Shown here: piece after piece, positions 15,500-24,103 of the stretch
How positions within the stretch are numbered: the first letter of the stretch is position 1
Layout of the letters: every line of letters begins with the position of its first letter
Source of the DNA: Arthrobacter sp. ISL-65
Lineage (GTDB): Bacteria; Actinomycetota; Actinomycetes; Actinomycetales; Micrococcaceae
Length of the DNA stretch: 64,000 nt
Direction of reading: 5' to 3'
Assembly (NCBI RefSeq): GCF_018613795.1
Contig: NZ_JAGGPN010000007.1
Location: 62,001 to 126,000 of the forward strand
Program-made: the position numbers and the translations under genes
Notes under the pieces: model-generated
What the model saw: the letters and a program-made list of their open reading frames with translations, nothing else
Told to the model about the DNA's origin: nothing
Database searches by the model: none

Positions 15500-17169
15500 G
15501 GCGTACCTCCCGTCCGGATGGCCAGTTCAATGCCCGACGCCGGTCCGGCCAGCTTCGGTTTGCCGCCGCCGCGCCGTTTTTTGGGTCGCGCATCATCCCT
15601 GGCGTCGAAGCCCTCGGTGCCGCCGCCGGTGTCCGCGGCGGCGGAGCCATCCGTTTCATCGCTCTCATCTATGCCGCCGGAGGGTATCCGGAGGGCGAAG
15701 CGGCTGCCTTTGCCCTCCTCCGACTCCAGAAGCACAGTGCCGCCGTGTGCCTCGGCGATGGCTTTGACGATGGAAAGGCCCAGGCCCGAGCCTTCCATGG
15801 CCGCCGAGTTGCGGCCCTTGCCGAAGCGCTCGAATATGCGCTCATGCTCGTCCGCCGGAATGCCGGTGCCGGTGTCCGAGACCCAGATTTCCAGCTCCCT
15901 CGATGCGGAGTCCCGCGCTTCCAGCTCCCGCACAACTACTGCCCGCCCGCCCTGGGGAGCACCGTCGTCGTCCTCTACCCAGGCGCCGCCAATGGATATC
16001 CGGTCCGACGCGGAGGTGTGTTTGACCGCGTTGGCGGCGAGCTGCTCCAGCGCCTGGGTGAGTCGGCGGCGGTCAGCGCGGATGAGGCCGCCGGGCCTGG
16101 CCTCCAGCCGCCACTGGCGCTCGCCGAGGACCCGGACGCGGTTCAGGACGTCCTCCAGGAGGTCATCCGCCTCCACCCAGCCGGGCGTCACGAAGTCGGG
16201 CCGTCCGCTGCCGGCAAGTATCAGCAGGTCATCCACCAGCTCCTGCATCCGGTCGAGCTCGTCCAGGAGCAGCTCGCGGGTCTGGTCCACGTCGTCGGGG
16301 TCCCCGGCCCGGAGCAGCTCCAGGTAGCCGCGGATGATGGTCATGGGGGTGCGCAGTTCGTGGCTGGCGTCGTGGATGAAGCGGCGCTGGTTGTCGGATC
16401 CGGACTCCAGCCGTTCGAGCATTCGGTTGAAGTTCATGGCCAGCTGAGCGATGTCGTCGGTGCTGTCCGGCACTTCCACCCGCTTGGTCAGGTCCTCAAA
16501 TGTGGTGGCCTCTGTGGCCTCGCGGAGCCGCCGAACGGGGCGCAGCAGCCGCCCGGTGACCAGAAAGCCCACCAGACCGGTCATTGCGAGCGTCGTGATG
16601 GACGCCAGAGCGAAGGTCCACATCGAACCGAAAACCTCCGCGCGCTGGGCTCCGATCTCGCTCGAGGCAATCAGAAGACCCTGGTCTGGGCGGCCACCCG
16701 CCAGGGACACCGATGTAATGGCCAGGCGGACCTGCCGGCCGTCGAGGTCGATGTCCCGCATTACGGTCTGACGGGGCACACTCCAATCCCACATGTTGCC
16801 GGTGATAGCGGCCGTGTTGAGATTGGTCGGCTGCTTTCCGGCGGGCAGTATGACGCTGCGGCCGCGGACCACGGTCATCACTGACTCGTAGCCCCCGGGG
16901 GCCCCGTTGCGCAGATAAGTTGTAAAGAGGTTGTTCAGGGAGGCGTAAGCTGCGCCCGAATTGGGCTGGCCGCGCTTGGCGAGCTCGTCCAGGTTCTTGC
17001 GCGGCAATTGCAGCTCGGCGTTGACGCGGTCATTGAGGCTGTTCAGCTGGGCGGCATGGGTGGCGGCGCCGGCGACAAACAGGCCCACGGCCATGAAGAC
17101 GAGCAGCGTGGCTAGCAGCCGGAAGCGGACGGATCTTACTTCCGTGCGCAGTGCGCCCGCCGTGTTCAT
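15496..17169 (-). CDS. Membrane sensor histidine kinase (HisKA type)
   Basis: 557 residues. TM1 about 16-38, an extracytoplasmic sensor of about 145 residues, TM2 about 185-207, then a HAMP linker (RLLRPVRRLREATEATTFED). The H-box FIHDASHELRTPM has the phospho-His at 270. The HATPase has an N-box (LEQLAANAVKHT), a G1 box (DTGTGIPADEHERIF) and a G2 box (GSGLGLSIVKAI). A disordered, first acidic then basic tail of about 60 residues (DESDETDGSAAAD, PKKRRGGGKPK) is unusual. The ATG at 17169, with AGGTGG upstream, is preferred over a longer frame. It partners the overlapping OmpR-type regulator. Confidence 0.93.
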   Translation of the reverse strand: MNTAGALRTEVRSVRFRLLATLLVFMAVGLFVAGAATHAAQLNSLNDRVNAELQLPRKNLDELAKRGQPNSGAAYASLNNLFTTYLRNGAPGGYESVMTVVRGRSVILPAGKQPTNLNTAAITGNMWDWSVPRQTVMRDIDLDGRQVRLAITSVSLAGGRPDQGLLIASSEIGAQRAEVFGSMWTFALASITTLAMTGLVGFLVTGRLLRPVRRLREATEATTFEDLTKRVEVPDSTDDIAQLAMNFNRMLERLESGSDNQRRFIHDASHELRTPMTIIRGYLELLRAGDPDDVDQTRELLLDELDRMQELVDDLLILAGSGRPDFVTPGWVEADDLLEDVLNRVRVLGERQWRLEARPGGLIRADRRRLTQALEQLAANAVKHTSASDRISIGGAWVEDDDGAPQGGRAVVVRELEARDSASRELEIWVSDTGTGIPADEHERIFERFGKGRNSAAMEGSGLGLSIVKAIAEAHGGTVLLESEEGKGSRFALRIPSGGIDESDETDGSAAADTGGGTEGFDARDDARPKKRRGGGKPKLAGPASGIELAIRTGGTP

Positions 17170-17279
17170 TGGTCCACCTGGCCGAATCTGATGTGTGATG
17201 CACGTAACACGTCGCGAGGCAGGGCCGGCCACGCAAAATTTTTTTCAAATCCGGGGCCGTCGGCAAAGACGCTCATCGC

Positions 17280-17289
17280 CGAGTACTCG
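17280..17289. promoter_or_regulatory. CGAGTACTCG palindrome, kinase side
   Basis: Perfect 10-bp palindrome 111 bp upstream of the kinase start; the identical sequence recurs at 17558-17567 near the divergent regulator gene. Next to it lies AATACTTGG, related to the TACTTG half-site at 17581. Candidate operator shared by the two divergent units. Confidence 0.5.
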
Positions 17290-17557
17290 GAATACTTGGT
17301 TGTACCCGGCCCGGCCATGGTCTGTCTCATTGGATCACCCATTTCACGCTGATTCGGCGGTCCTCCGGGGACGAGGATCGCAATCGCACCGCTGTTACTG
17401 CGGTACTACGAATCTAGCCCCGGGTTCTTGGGAAAAACTTGGTGTTTGCGGTGCGGCTGCATTCCCGGCAAGGGGTTCGAGGGGAGCCGCGGGCCACCCC
17501 AACCTGATGATGGGCCGCTTGGTGCGAAAGCAACCAAGTAGAGGCCCCACCGAAATT

Positions 17558-17567
17558 CGAGTACTCG
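17558..17567. promoter_or_regulatory. CGAGTACTCG palindrome, SARP-regulator side
   Basis: Same 10-bp palindrome as at 17280-17289, about 81 bp upstream of the hybrid regulator start. It is followed by CTACTCG and by a TACTTG-N9-CAAGTA dyad (17581-17601). Together these form a dense cluster of related half-sites, as expected for a regulator-binding region. Confidence 0.5.
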
Positions 17568-17647
17568 CTACTCGTGCCCATACTTGCCCGAGTGACAAGT
17601 ATGAATCCAAGCCATTCATGGGGAATGCAGTTCATGGGGAATAGTAG

Positions 17648-19231
17648 GTGCACAAAATGGTACAAACTGTTGCAGAAGATACTCGTTGGTCCCGGAGAGT
17701 TAACGACGACGAGTACCTTCCGAACTCAATGGAAGACGCCGGTGGAACAACGACGAAGTTGTCCATCAACATCCTGGGGCCGCTCCGTGTCCGCCGCGGC
17801 GGCGTGGAGATCGGATCCCACGAGCTTGGCGGGCCCAAGCCCCGCCAGGTCCTTGAAATCCTGTTGCTCAAACTGGGGACGCCGGTCTCCAAGAACCACC
17901 TGATCGAAGTTTTGTGGAATGGCCAGCCGCCGTCCGAGGCACTGTCCACTTTGGAAAGCTACGTCAGCGTCCTGCGCCGCCACCTTCAGCCCGGAAGCGG
18001 CAAGGGCGGAGCCCTCCGCACGGTTACTGGAGGCTACATGATCGACCGCAGCATGGTTGACCTGGACCTCGACCGGTTCGATGAGCTTCTGAAGCAGGCC
18101 GGGCACGCCTCACCCGAGGAATCCTTCCGGCTGCTCGAGAAGGCCCTCGGCATCGCCTCCATGCCACTGCTCGGCGATGAGCTGATGGCCGGCTGGGCAG
18201 AGGAAGAGCGTTCGCTCCACTCAGCCCGCATCGCGAGCATCAAGGCACGGGCCGCTGAAGCCGCCGTCGCCGTCGGACACCCGGAGCGCGCGGTGGCCCT
18301 CGCCAGCGAACTGCTCGTGGACGATCCCATCAACGAGCGTGCCTGGACCGCCTTAATCTTGGGCCTGGAAGAATCCGGGCAATACATGGAAGCACTGCGG
18401 GCCTACGGGCGCTGCCGCCGGGTAATGGACCAGGAGATCGGCTGCCTCCCCGGACGCGCGCTTCGGGAAGCGCACGCCCGGCTGCTCCAGGCAACAGCCG
18501 CCAGCGAGGATGACATGGACCTCAATGATTCGGGTGCTCAGCACCAGGCAACTTCCCAGGTCACCCGGGAAATCAGCATCCTGACCATCGACGACCACAG
18601 CACGTTCACCGAACTGCTGACGGCAGCCCTCGACCGCGAGCCCGACCTGCGGAGCGTCGCCTCGGCCACCACCGCCAAGAGCGGCGTGGAGCAGAGCATC
18701 GCCCTCAAGCCCGACGTCGTGATCATGGACTTCCACCTGCCCGACGGCGACGGCCTCACCGCCGCTGCCCGCATCCTGGCTGACGCCCCGAACACCCGGA
18801 TCGTCATGCTTACCGGCGACCCGACGCCGGAAGCACTGCGGACCGCCGCCTCCATGGGCATCTGCGCCTTCCTGCCGAAGGGCGGATCGCTGTCCACCCT
18901 GCTGGACACCCTCCGCTACGCGCGGGCCGGCAACATGGTGGTCCACCCCTCGCTGGTGGCCCAGCTGGGCATGTCCACCCCCGCTCCGGCTCCCGTGGTC
19001 CGCGACGTGGAGCCCGGCGGACCGGTCCTGACGCCCCGGGAACTGGATGTGCTTCGGCTGATGGCCGGTGGCCACGGGTCGAAGGAAGTGGCCAGCAAGC
19101 TGGACATCTCCCTCAACACCTGCCGCGGCTACGTGAAGGCAATCTTCGCCAAGCTCGGAACCCACTCGCAGCTGGAATCGGTCATGGAAGCTTCACGACG
19201 CGGCATGCTCGAGCAGCCGTCCAATGGCTAG
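17648..19231 (+). CDS. Hybrid transcription factor: SARP (OmpR-like HTH + BTAD) fused to receiver and LuxR HTH
   Basis: 527 residues with two DNA-binding domains and a phosphorylation domain. Residues 38-115: SARP-type winged helix (INILGPLRVRRGG, PKPRQVLEILLL). Residues 123-285: BTAD helical domain (DRFDELLKQAG, EWTALI-type repeats, ALRAYGRCRRVM). Residues 309-420: receiver with Asp315/316, phospho-acceptor Asp361 (VIMDFHLPDGDG), Thr389 and Lys411. Residues 460-522: GerE/LuxR helix-turn-helix (LTPRELDVLRLMAGG, SLNTCRGYVKAIFAKLG). The GTG at 17648 has GGGGA 7 bp upstream; ATG 17657 or 17729 are alternatives. It overlaps the downstream NarL-type kinase by 8 bp, its probable phosphodonor. The fusion is unusual: SARP and NarL-type regulators are normally separate proteins. 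Confidence 0.9.
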   Translation: MHKMVQTVAEDTRWSRRVNDDEYLPNSMEDAGGTTTKLSINILGPLRVRRGGVEIGSHELGGPKPRQVLEILLLKLGTPVSKNHLIEVLWNGQPPSEALSTLESYVSVLRRHLQPGSGKGGALRTVTGGYMIDRSMVDLDLDRFDELLKQAGHASPEESFRLLEKALGIASMPLLGDELMAGWAEEERSLHSARIASIKARAAEAAVAVGHPERAVALASELLVDDPINERAWTALILGLEESGQYMEALRAYGRCRRVMDQEIGCLPGRALREAHARLLQATAASEDDMDLNDSGAQHQATSQVTREISILTIDDHSTFTELLTAALDREPDLRSVASATTAKSGVEQSIALKPDVVIMDFHLPDGDGLTAAARILADAPNTRIVMLTGDPTPEALRTAASMGICAFLPKGGSLSTLLDTLRYARAGNMVVHPSLVAQLGMSTPAPAPVVRDVEPGGPVLTPRELDVLRLMAGGHGSKEVASKLDISLNTCRGYVKAIFAKLGTHSQLESVMEASRRGMLEQPSNG

Positions 19232-20615
19232 GCCATCGCTCCGTAAACCTGCCTTGTTCCGCCCGTTCGAATCGCCGGCCTACCACAATTCCGAGGTTTT
19301 CAAGGCCGTCCGGAGGTTCCTGCTGATGGGGCTGGTTGCCCTGGTGGTGGTCACCACCCCGGTGGCCTTCTGGATCTGGTCCGAGGCGGAACGCCATGCT
19401 TTGGAGAACTCCAAGGAGGCCACCGACCACCTGGCCAACAACGTGGTGGGGCCGCTGCTGGACGAGGAAGTCCTGTCCGGCGAGCCCACCGCGGTTGACC
19501 GGCTCGACGAGCGTCTCCGCCCCTGGATGGAGAGGAGGTCCGTCTTTGAGATCAGGCTCTGGGACAAGAACGGGCGCATCGTCTACTCGGACGACCTCAA
19601 GCTCATCGGCCAGACCTTCGGCCTGCCGCACGAGGCGCAGGAAATCCTGGACGGCGGGGACGTCCCGGCCAACCTCGAGATGCAGAAGGACGAGGTCAAC
19701 ACGCCCAACGTCGAAAACGGCGAGCTCGTCGAGGTCTACGTGCCCGTCACTGCCCCCGACGGGCAGAAGCTGGTGTTTGAGACCTATTACGACGACGACG
19801 GTGTCCGCCAGGAGCAGGCTGCCGTTCTGTTCGGCATGGCCCCGCCGTTCCTGCTTTCACTCGCAGTCCTCCAGCTTGCGCAGCTGTTCCCGGCAGTCCG
19901 GCTGGCACGCAGGATCCAGGCCTACGAAGCCGGCCGGAGCCGCCTGCTTCGCCGGGCTATCGAAGCCTCCGAGCTCGAGCGCCAACGCATTGCGCGGGAC
20001 CTGCACGACGAGGTGATCCAGGAGCTCTCGGGGCTGTCATACGTGATGGAGTCCGAGGAACTGCACAGCCCGGTGGGCCAGCGTGCGCTGTTTTCCGACG
20101 CCCGGCGGATCCTGCAGGACAACGTCCGCAGCCTAAGGGCTATGACCAGCGAGCTGTACCCGCCGGACCTGAACCGCCTCGGCCTCTCCGGGGCGCTTGC
20201 CCGGCTCGGCGATCCGCTCGGGGAACGCGGGATCAGCCTGGAGCTGGACCTGCCGGAGCAGTGTGAGCTGGACCGGGACCGTGCGGCGCTGTTCTACCGG
20301 GTGGCCCGTGAGGCCCTGGCCAACACCGCCAAGCATTCCAAAGCGACCAGGGCCGAGCTCCGCCTCCATCAGGACGGCCGCGGTTCGGAGATCCGCATTC
20401 AGGACGACGGCTGCGGCTTCGACCAGAGCCAGGGGTCGCCGGAAGGACATTTCGGCCTGCGCATCATGAAGGACACCATCGGCGAGGCCGGCGGCACGCT
20501 CCAGTTGACGTCCGCTCCCGGACGGGGCACCACGGTGATCGCGCGCTTCGGAGTCGGGGGCACCAAGGTTCCGGCCGCCGTCGAGCACGAACACGACCCG
20601 GTCCCCTCGGCATGA
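19224..20615 (+). CDS. NarL-type sensor histidine kinase (HisKA_3)
   Basis: 463 residues: TM1 (about 32-52), extracytoplasmic sensor domain (53-200; contains FEIRLWDKNGRIVYSDD, a Cache/PAS-like pattern), TM2 (about 203-226). The dimerisation/phosphotransfer helix ERQRIARDLHDEVIQELSG has His261. The HATPase keeps an N-box (REALANTAKHSKAT), DDGCGF and GHFGLRIMKD. Starts 8 bp before the end of the hybrid regulator gene, so both are co-translated and form a two-component pair. The signal is unknown. A hairpin at 20644-20673 ends the operon. Confidence 0.93.
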   Translation: MARPSLRKPALFRPFESPAYHNSEVFKAVRRFLLMGLVALVVVTTPVAFWIWSEAERHALENSKEATDHLANNVVGPLLDEEVLSGEPTAVDRLDERLRPWMERRSVFEIRLWDKNGRIVYSDDLKLIGQTFGLPHEAQEILDGGDVPANLEMQKDEVNTPNVENGELVEVYVPVTAPDGQKLVFETYYDDDGVRQEQAAVLFGMAPPFLLSLAVLQLAQLFPAVRLARRIQAYEAGRSRLLRRAIEASELERQRIARDLHDEVIQELSGLSYVMESEELHSPVGQRALFSDARRILQDNVRSLRAMTSELYPPDLNRLGLSGALARLGDPLGERGISLELDLPEQCELDRDRAALFYRVAREALANTAKHSKATRAELRLHQDGRGSEIRIQDDGCGFDQSQGSPEGHFGLRIMKDTIGEAGGTLQLTSAPGRGTTVIARFGVGGTKVPAAVEHEHDPVPSA

Positions 20616-20643
20616 CTCCCTGACGAACCGTCACCCAAAGGCC

Positions 20644-20673
20644 GCCGACCCCTCCAATGGCGTAGGGGCCGGC
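20644..20673 (+). terminator. Hairpin after the kinase gene
   Basis: GCCGACCCCT pairs with AGGGGCCGGC (one G-T mismatch) across a 10-nt loop, 28 bp past the kinase stop; a T-rich stretch follows weakly. Confidence 0.6.
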
Positions 20674-20725
20674 GTAGTTCTGTTCGCTGGTTTTCGCCTT
20701 GGCCGATTGGTGGCGGGCGCGCCGG

Positions 20726-20731
20726 TACAGT
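20726..20731 (+). promoter_or_regulatory. -10 box TACAGT of leaderless menC
   Basis: TACAGT ends 6 nt before the menC ATG, so transcription would start at or next to the start codon and no ribosome-binding site is present. The same geometry is seen before the sulfur genes at 37954, 44197 and 49794. Confidence 0.55.
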
Positions 20732-20737
20732 GAATCC

Positions 20738-21736
20738 ATGCCTCTCCCGTACCCGCCCCTCGAGGAACTGCTGCAAAGCGCCCGCGTGGTGGTTTTGCCC
20801 ATGCGCGTGAAGTTCCGCGGGATCCTGGAACGCGAAACGCTGCTCCTCCGCGGTCCGATGGGATGGGGCGAGTTCGGCGCGTTCCCCGAGTACGGCGACG
20901 CCGAGGCCTCCCGCTGGCTTGCCTCCGCCATCGAGGCCGGCTGGCGCGGTTTCCCGGAGCCCCTGCGGACCAGCATCCCCGTCAATGCGACTGTGCCCGC
21001 CATTGAAGCGGAGCGGGTTCCGGAGATACTTGCCCGGTTCGGCCGCGTGGACGCCGTCAAGGTCAAGGTGGCAGAACGGGGTCAGACGCTCGACGACGAC
21101 GCTGCCCGCGTCGCTGCTGTCCGCGCCGCGTTTCCGGATGCTGCCATCCGTGTGGATGCCAATGGCGGCTGGGACGTTCCGGCGGCGGTGGAGGCGCTGA
21201 CCCGGCTGGCCGAGGTGGGGCTGGAGTACGCCGAGCAGCCCGTGCCGGAGATTGAGGGCCTGGCGGAGGTGCGGCGGCGGCTCCGCGCGGCGGGCGTGGC
21301 TGTGTTGATCGCGGCCGACGAAAGTGTCCGCAAGGAAGACGATCCCCTCAAGGTGGCGCGGGCCGATGCGGCAGATCTCCTCGTCGTGAAGGTGGCGCCG
21401 CTAGGGGGAGTCCGGCGCGCTCTGGAGCTGGTCGCGCAGGCGGGGATGCCCGCTGTCGTGAGTTCCGCCCTGGATACCTCCGTGGGGATCCGGGCCGGGC
21501 TCGCGCTCGCCGCCGCACTGCCGGAACTGCCCTATGCGTGTGGGCTGGGAACGGTGTCGCTGCTCGCCGCGGATGTGATTGCCGAACCATTGGTGGCCGA
21601 CGACGGCGCCATCACCTTGCGCGATGCCGTCGCCGACGAGGGGCTGCTTGAGCAGTACGCCGCGCCGTCCAAGCGCCGGGAATGGTGGCTCGCCCGGCTC
21701 CGCCGCGCGTACGCAGCACTCCCGGCCCCGGCCTAA
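20738..21736 (+). CDS. menC: o-Succinylbenzoate synthase
   Basis: 332-residue enolase-superfamily enzyme that dehydrates SHCHC to o-succinylbenzoate in menaquinone synthesis. Catalytic features: the Lys pair in VKVKVAERG, metal ligands in RVDANGGW (Asp), EQPVPEIEG (Glu) and ADESVRKEDD (Asp), and the second catalytic Lys in VVKVAPLGGVR. The ATG at 20738 is chosen because a TACAGT -10 box ends 6 nt upstream (leaderless); a longer frame would place the promoter inside the gene. Works with menD (24321) and the isochorismate synthase (30062). Confidence 0.93.
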   Translation: MPLPYPPLEELLQSARVVVLPMRVKFRGILERETLLLRGPMGWGEFGAFPEYGDAEASRWLASAIEAGWRGFPEPLRTSIPVNATVPAIEAERVPEILARFGRVDAVKVKVAERGQTLDDDAARVAAVRAAFPDAAIRVDANGGWDVPAAVEALTRLAEVGLEYAEQPVPEIEGLAEVRRRLRAAGVAVLIAADESVRKEDDPLKVARADAADLLVVKVAPLGGVRRALELVAQAGMPAVVSSALDTSVGIRAGLALAAALPELPYACGLGTVSLLAADVIAEPLVADDGAITLRDAVADEGLLEQYAAPSKRREWWLARLRRAYAALPAPA

Positions 21737-21750
21737 CCCCCTCCCAACAA

Positions 21751-21891
21751 ACGCTTCCTTAACGTCCTGTCGGGTTTTTGGTGACGCTTCCTCAGGTCCT
21801 GTCGGGTTTTTGGCGACTCTTCCTCAGGTCCTGTCGGGTTTTTGGGGACGCTTCCTCAGGTCCTGCGGGTGTTTCGGTGACGCTCCCTCAT
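21751..21891 (+). repeat. Tandem array of 32-bp units upstream of phoX
   Basis: Four and a half head-to-tail units start at 21751, 21784, 21816, 21848 and 21880 (spacing 33, 32, 32, 32 bp). Unit core: ACGCTTCCTCAGGTCCTG then TCGGGTTTTTGG. Units are contiguous with no spacers. The same unit, in both orientations, occurs downstream of phoX at 24104-24300. Confidence 0.9.
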
Positions 21892-21902
21892 CCGCGTGCC
21901 GA

Positions 21903-21924
21903 GTTCACCGGATCTTCATCTGAG
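21903..21924 (+). promoter_or_regulatory. Candidate PHO box
   Basis: Two 11-bp direct units, GTTCACCGGAT and CTTCATCTGAG, each with TTCA at the same position. This is the layout of actinobacterial PhoP boxes. It lies 73 bp upstream of the phoX start, consistent with induction on phosphate limitation. Confidence 0.5.
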
Positions 21925-21996
21925 TGTCGGCTTCCGGTTGGCTTTCGCTGGCAGGGTGGCGGTGCCGCATCTAAACCCTTGGAAGGTCTCTCTCCC

Positions 21997-24081
21997 ATGT
22001 CTGAAATCTCCGGACGCAAGTTCGCCCTGCTGCCCATGCTCGGCCACACCAAAGGCAAGCGCAGCCCTGTCACCTGCGCGCTCAAGTGCGACAACGCCTG
22101 CGCGGGCGACGTCTGCAACACGAGCTCCAACAGCTACTTCCGCGACATTGCCTCCACCACGCTGTCCCGCCGCGCCGCCCTGGGCTTCGGCGCCGCCGGT
22201 GCCCTCGCCGTCGTACTCGGCGGTGCCATGACGTCCACCGAGAAGGCCGTCCCCGACGGCGGGACGGGACTGTCCGCCGCCGCCAGGAACGGTTTTGGCC
22301 CGGGCGCGTCCAAGCTGCAGTTCACCGCCATCCCTTCCATTGCGTCCGAGGTTGACGCCGTGACGGTGCCGGCAGGATTCACCTGGCAGCCGGTGATCCG
22401 CTGGGGTGACCCCATCTTCAAGGACGCCCCGGCGTTCGAGCTGGGCAACCAGACCGCAGCAGCACAGGAGCGCCAGTTCGGCTACAACAACGACTACTCG
22501 GATATCCTCGAGATCCCCGGCAGCAAGGGCCGGCGCGCTCTGCTTTTCGCGAACCACGAATACACCAACGAGAACATCATGTTCCCTGCCAGCATGCCCG
22601 CCGAGCAGGTGCGTGCAGTGGGCGCGGCTGCCCACGGCCTGACCGTCGTCGAGCTGGAGCGCAAGAACAAGAACAAGCCCTGGAGCTACGTCCAGGGCGC
22701 CCCGCTGAACCGGCGCTACCTGAACAGCACCCGCTACGAGTTGACCGGGCCGGTCGCCGGCTCGGACCTGGTCAAGACCGTGGCCGACCCCGAGGGCCGC
22801 TGGATCAACGGCACGCTGGGCAACTGCTCCGGCGGAACCACCCCGTGGGGCACCATTCTCTCGGGCGAGGAAAACTTCAACGGGTACTTCGTCGCTCCGG
22901 GCACGTCCGCCTCGGACAAGCGCTACGGCCTCACCAACAAGGCCACGGCGCGGCAATGGGAGCTGGACGACCCGCGTTTCAACGCCAACAATGCCGGCTA
23001 CGAAAATGAAACCAACCGCTTCGGCTGGATAGTGGAGGTGGACCCGTTCGACCCCACGTCCACGCCGAAGAAGCACTCATCCCTGGGCCGTTTCAAGCAT
23101 GAGGGCGCCAACGTGATCGTGGCCAAGTCCGGCCACGTGGTTGCCTACTCCGGCGACGACGAGCGCTTCGATTACCTCTACAAGTTCGTCTCCAAGGCCA
23201 AGTACCGCGAGGGCGACCGCAGGCACAACATGACGCTTCTCTCCGAAGGCGACCTCTACGTTGCGAAGTTCACCGGCAGCGCCCAGGCCGCCCAGATCGA
23301 CGGCAAGGGCTCGGTTCCGTCGGACGGCTCCTTCGACGGCACCGGCGAATGGCTGCCCCTGGTGGTCGGCGGCAAGTCCATGGTGGCCGGCATGTCCGTC
23401 GAGGAAGTCCTCGTGTACACGCGGCTGGCCGCGGACAAGGTGGGCCCCACCAAGATGGACCGCTGCGAAGACGTCCAGCCCAGCCTGCACACCGGCAAGG
23501 TCTACGTGGCCTGCACCAACAACTCGGACCGCGGCAAGCCGGGCAAGGAAGGCGCCACCGAGGTCAACCCGCGCAACGAAAACCGCGACGGCCACATCGT
23601 CGAAATCACGGAGACCGGCGACCAGACCTCCACCAAGTTCACGTGGAACCTGCTGATGGTCTGCGGCGATCCCTCCACCGGCGACGTCACCTACTTTTCC
23701 GGCTTCCCGGCCGACCAGATCTCGCCGATTTCCTGCCCGGACAACCTGGCTTTCGACTCCGTGGGCAACCTCTGGATCTCCACCGACGGCGCCCCTTCCG
23801 GCATCGGTAAGGCCGACGGTCTGTTCAAGGTCACCCTGGACGGCCCCGAGCGCGGCCGCGTGGAGCAGTTCCTCGCCGTGCCCCGCGACGCCGAAACCTG
23901 CGGGCCGATCGTCCACGACACCGAGCGCACCGTGTTCGTCTCCGTGCAGCATCCGGGCGAGGAGGGCACCTTCGAGGCGCCGCGCTCGTACTTCCCGGAC
24001 TACGTTGCCGCCGGTGCGACTCCCCGCCGTGGTCAGGTCAGGGCTCCCCGCCCGGCCGTGATCCAGGTGTTCCGCTCCTAG
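21997..24081 (+). CDS. phoX: PhoX-family alkaline phosphatase, Tat-exported
   Basis: 694-residue protein of the PhoX (DUF839) family, exported phosphomonoesterases using Fe/Ca cofactors. The N-terminus has the family's Cys-rich leader (Cys27, 31, 35, 40 in CALKCDNACAGDVC) and then a twin-arginine signal, STTLSRRAALGFGAAGALAV (Arg58-Arg59). Later motifs fit the family: ANHEYTNENIMFP, CSGGTTPWGTILSGEEN, GRFKHEGANV, and CPDNLAFDSVGNLWISTDG. Start at ATG 21997 with GGAAGG upstream. A candidate PHO box precedes it and repeat arrays flank it on both sides. It splits menC from menD. Confidence 0.9.
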   Translation: MSEISGRKFALLPMLGHTKGKRSPVTCALKCDNACAGDVCNTSSNSYFRDIASTTLSRRAALGFGAAGALAVVLGGAMTSTEKAVPDGGTGLSAAARNGFGPGASKLQFTAIPSIASEVDAVTVPAGFTWQPVIRWGDPIFKDAPAFELGNQTAAAQERQFGYNNDYSDILEIPGSKGRRALLFANHEYTNENIMFPASMPAEQVRAVGAAAHGLTVVELERKNKNKPWSYVQGAPLNRRYLNSTRYELTGPVAGSDLVKTVADPEGRWINGTLGNCSGGTTPWGTILSGEENFNGYFVAPGTSASDKRYGLTNKATARQWELDDPRFNANNAGYENETNRFGWIVEVDPFDPTSTPKKHSSLGRFKHEGANVIVAKSGHVVAYSGDDERFDYLYKFVSKAKYREGDRRHNMTLLSEGDLYVAKFTGSAQAAQIDGKGSVPSDGSFDGTGEWLPLVVGGKSMVAGMSVEEVLVYTRLAADKVGPTKMDRCEDVQPSLHTGKVYVACTNNSDRGKPGKEGATEVNPRNENRDGHIVEITETGDQTSTKFTWNLLMVCGDPSTGDVTYFSGFPADQISPISCPDNLAFDSVGNLWISTDGAPSGIGKADGLFKVTLDGPERGRVEQFLAVPRDAETCGPIVHDTERTVFVSVQHPGEEGTFEAPRSYFPDYVAAGATPRRGQVRAPRPAVIQVFRS

Positions 24082-24103
24082 CTCCGCCTCGTTCTGTACC
24101 AAA

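Noticed and set aside
21751..21891. Possible CRISPR array
   Set aside because: The units are contiguous 32-bp repeats with no unique spacers between them and no cas genes nearby.
21778..21996. Longer start for PhoX
   Set aside because: It would translate the tandem repeats and the PHO-box-like site; ATG 21997 has GGAAGG and begins the family-typical leader.
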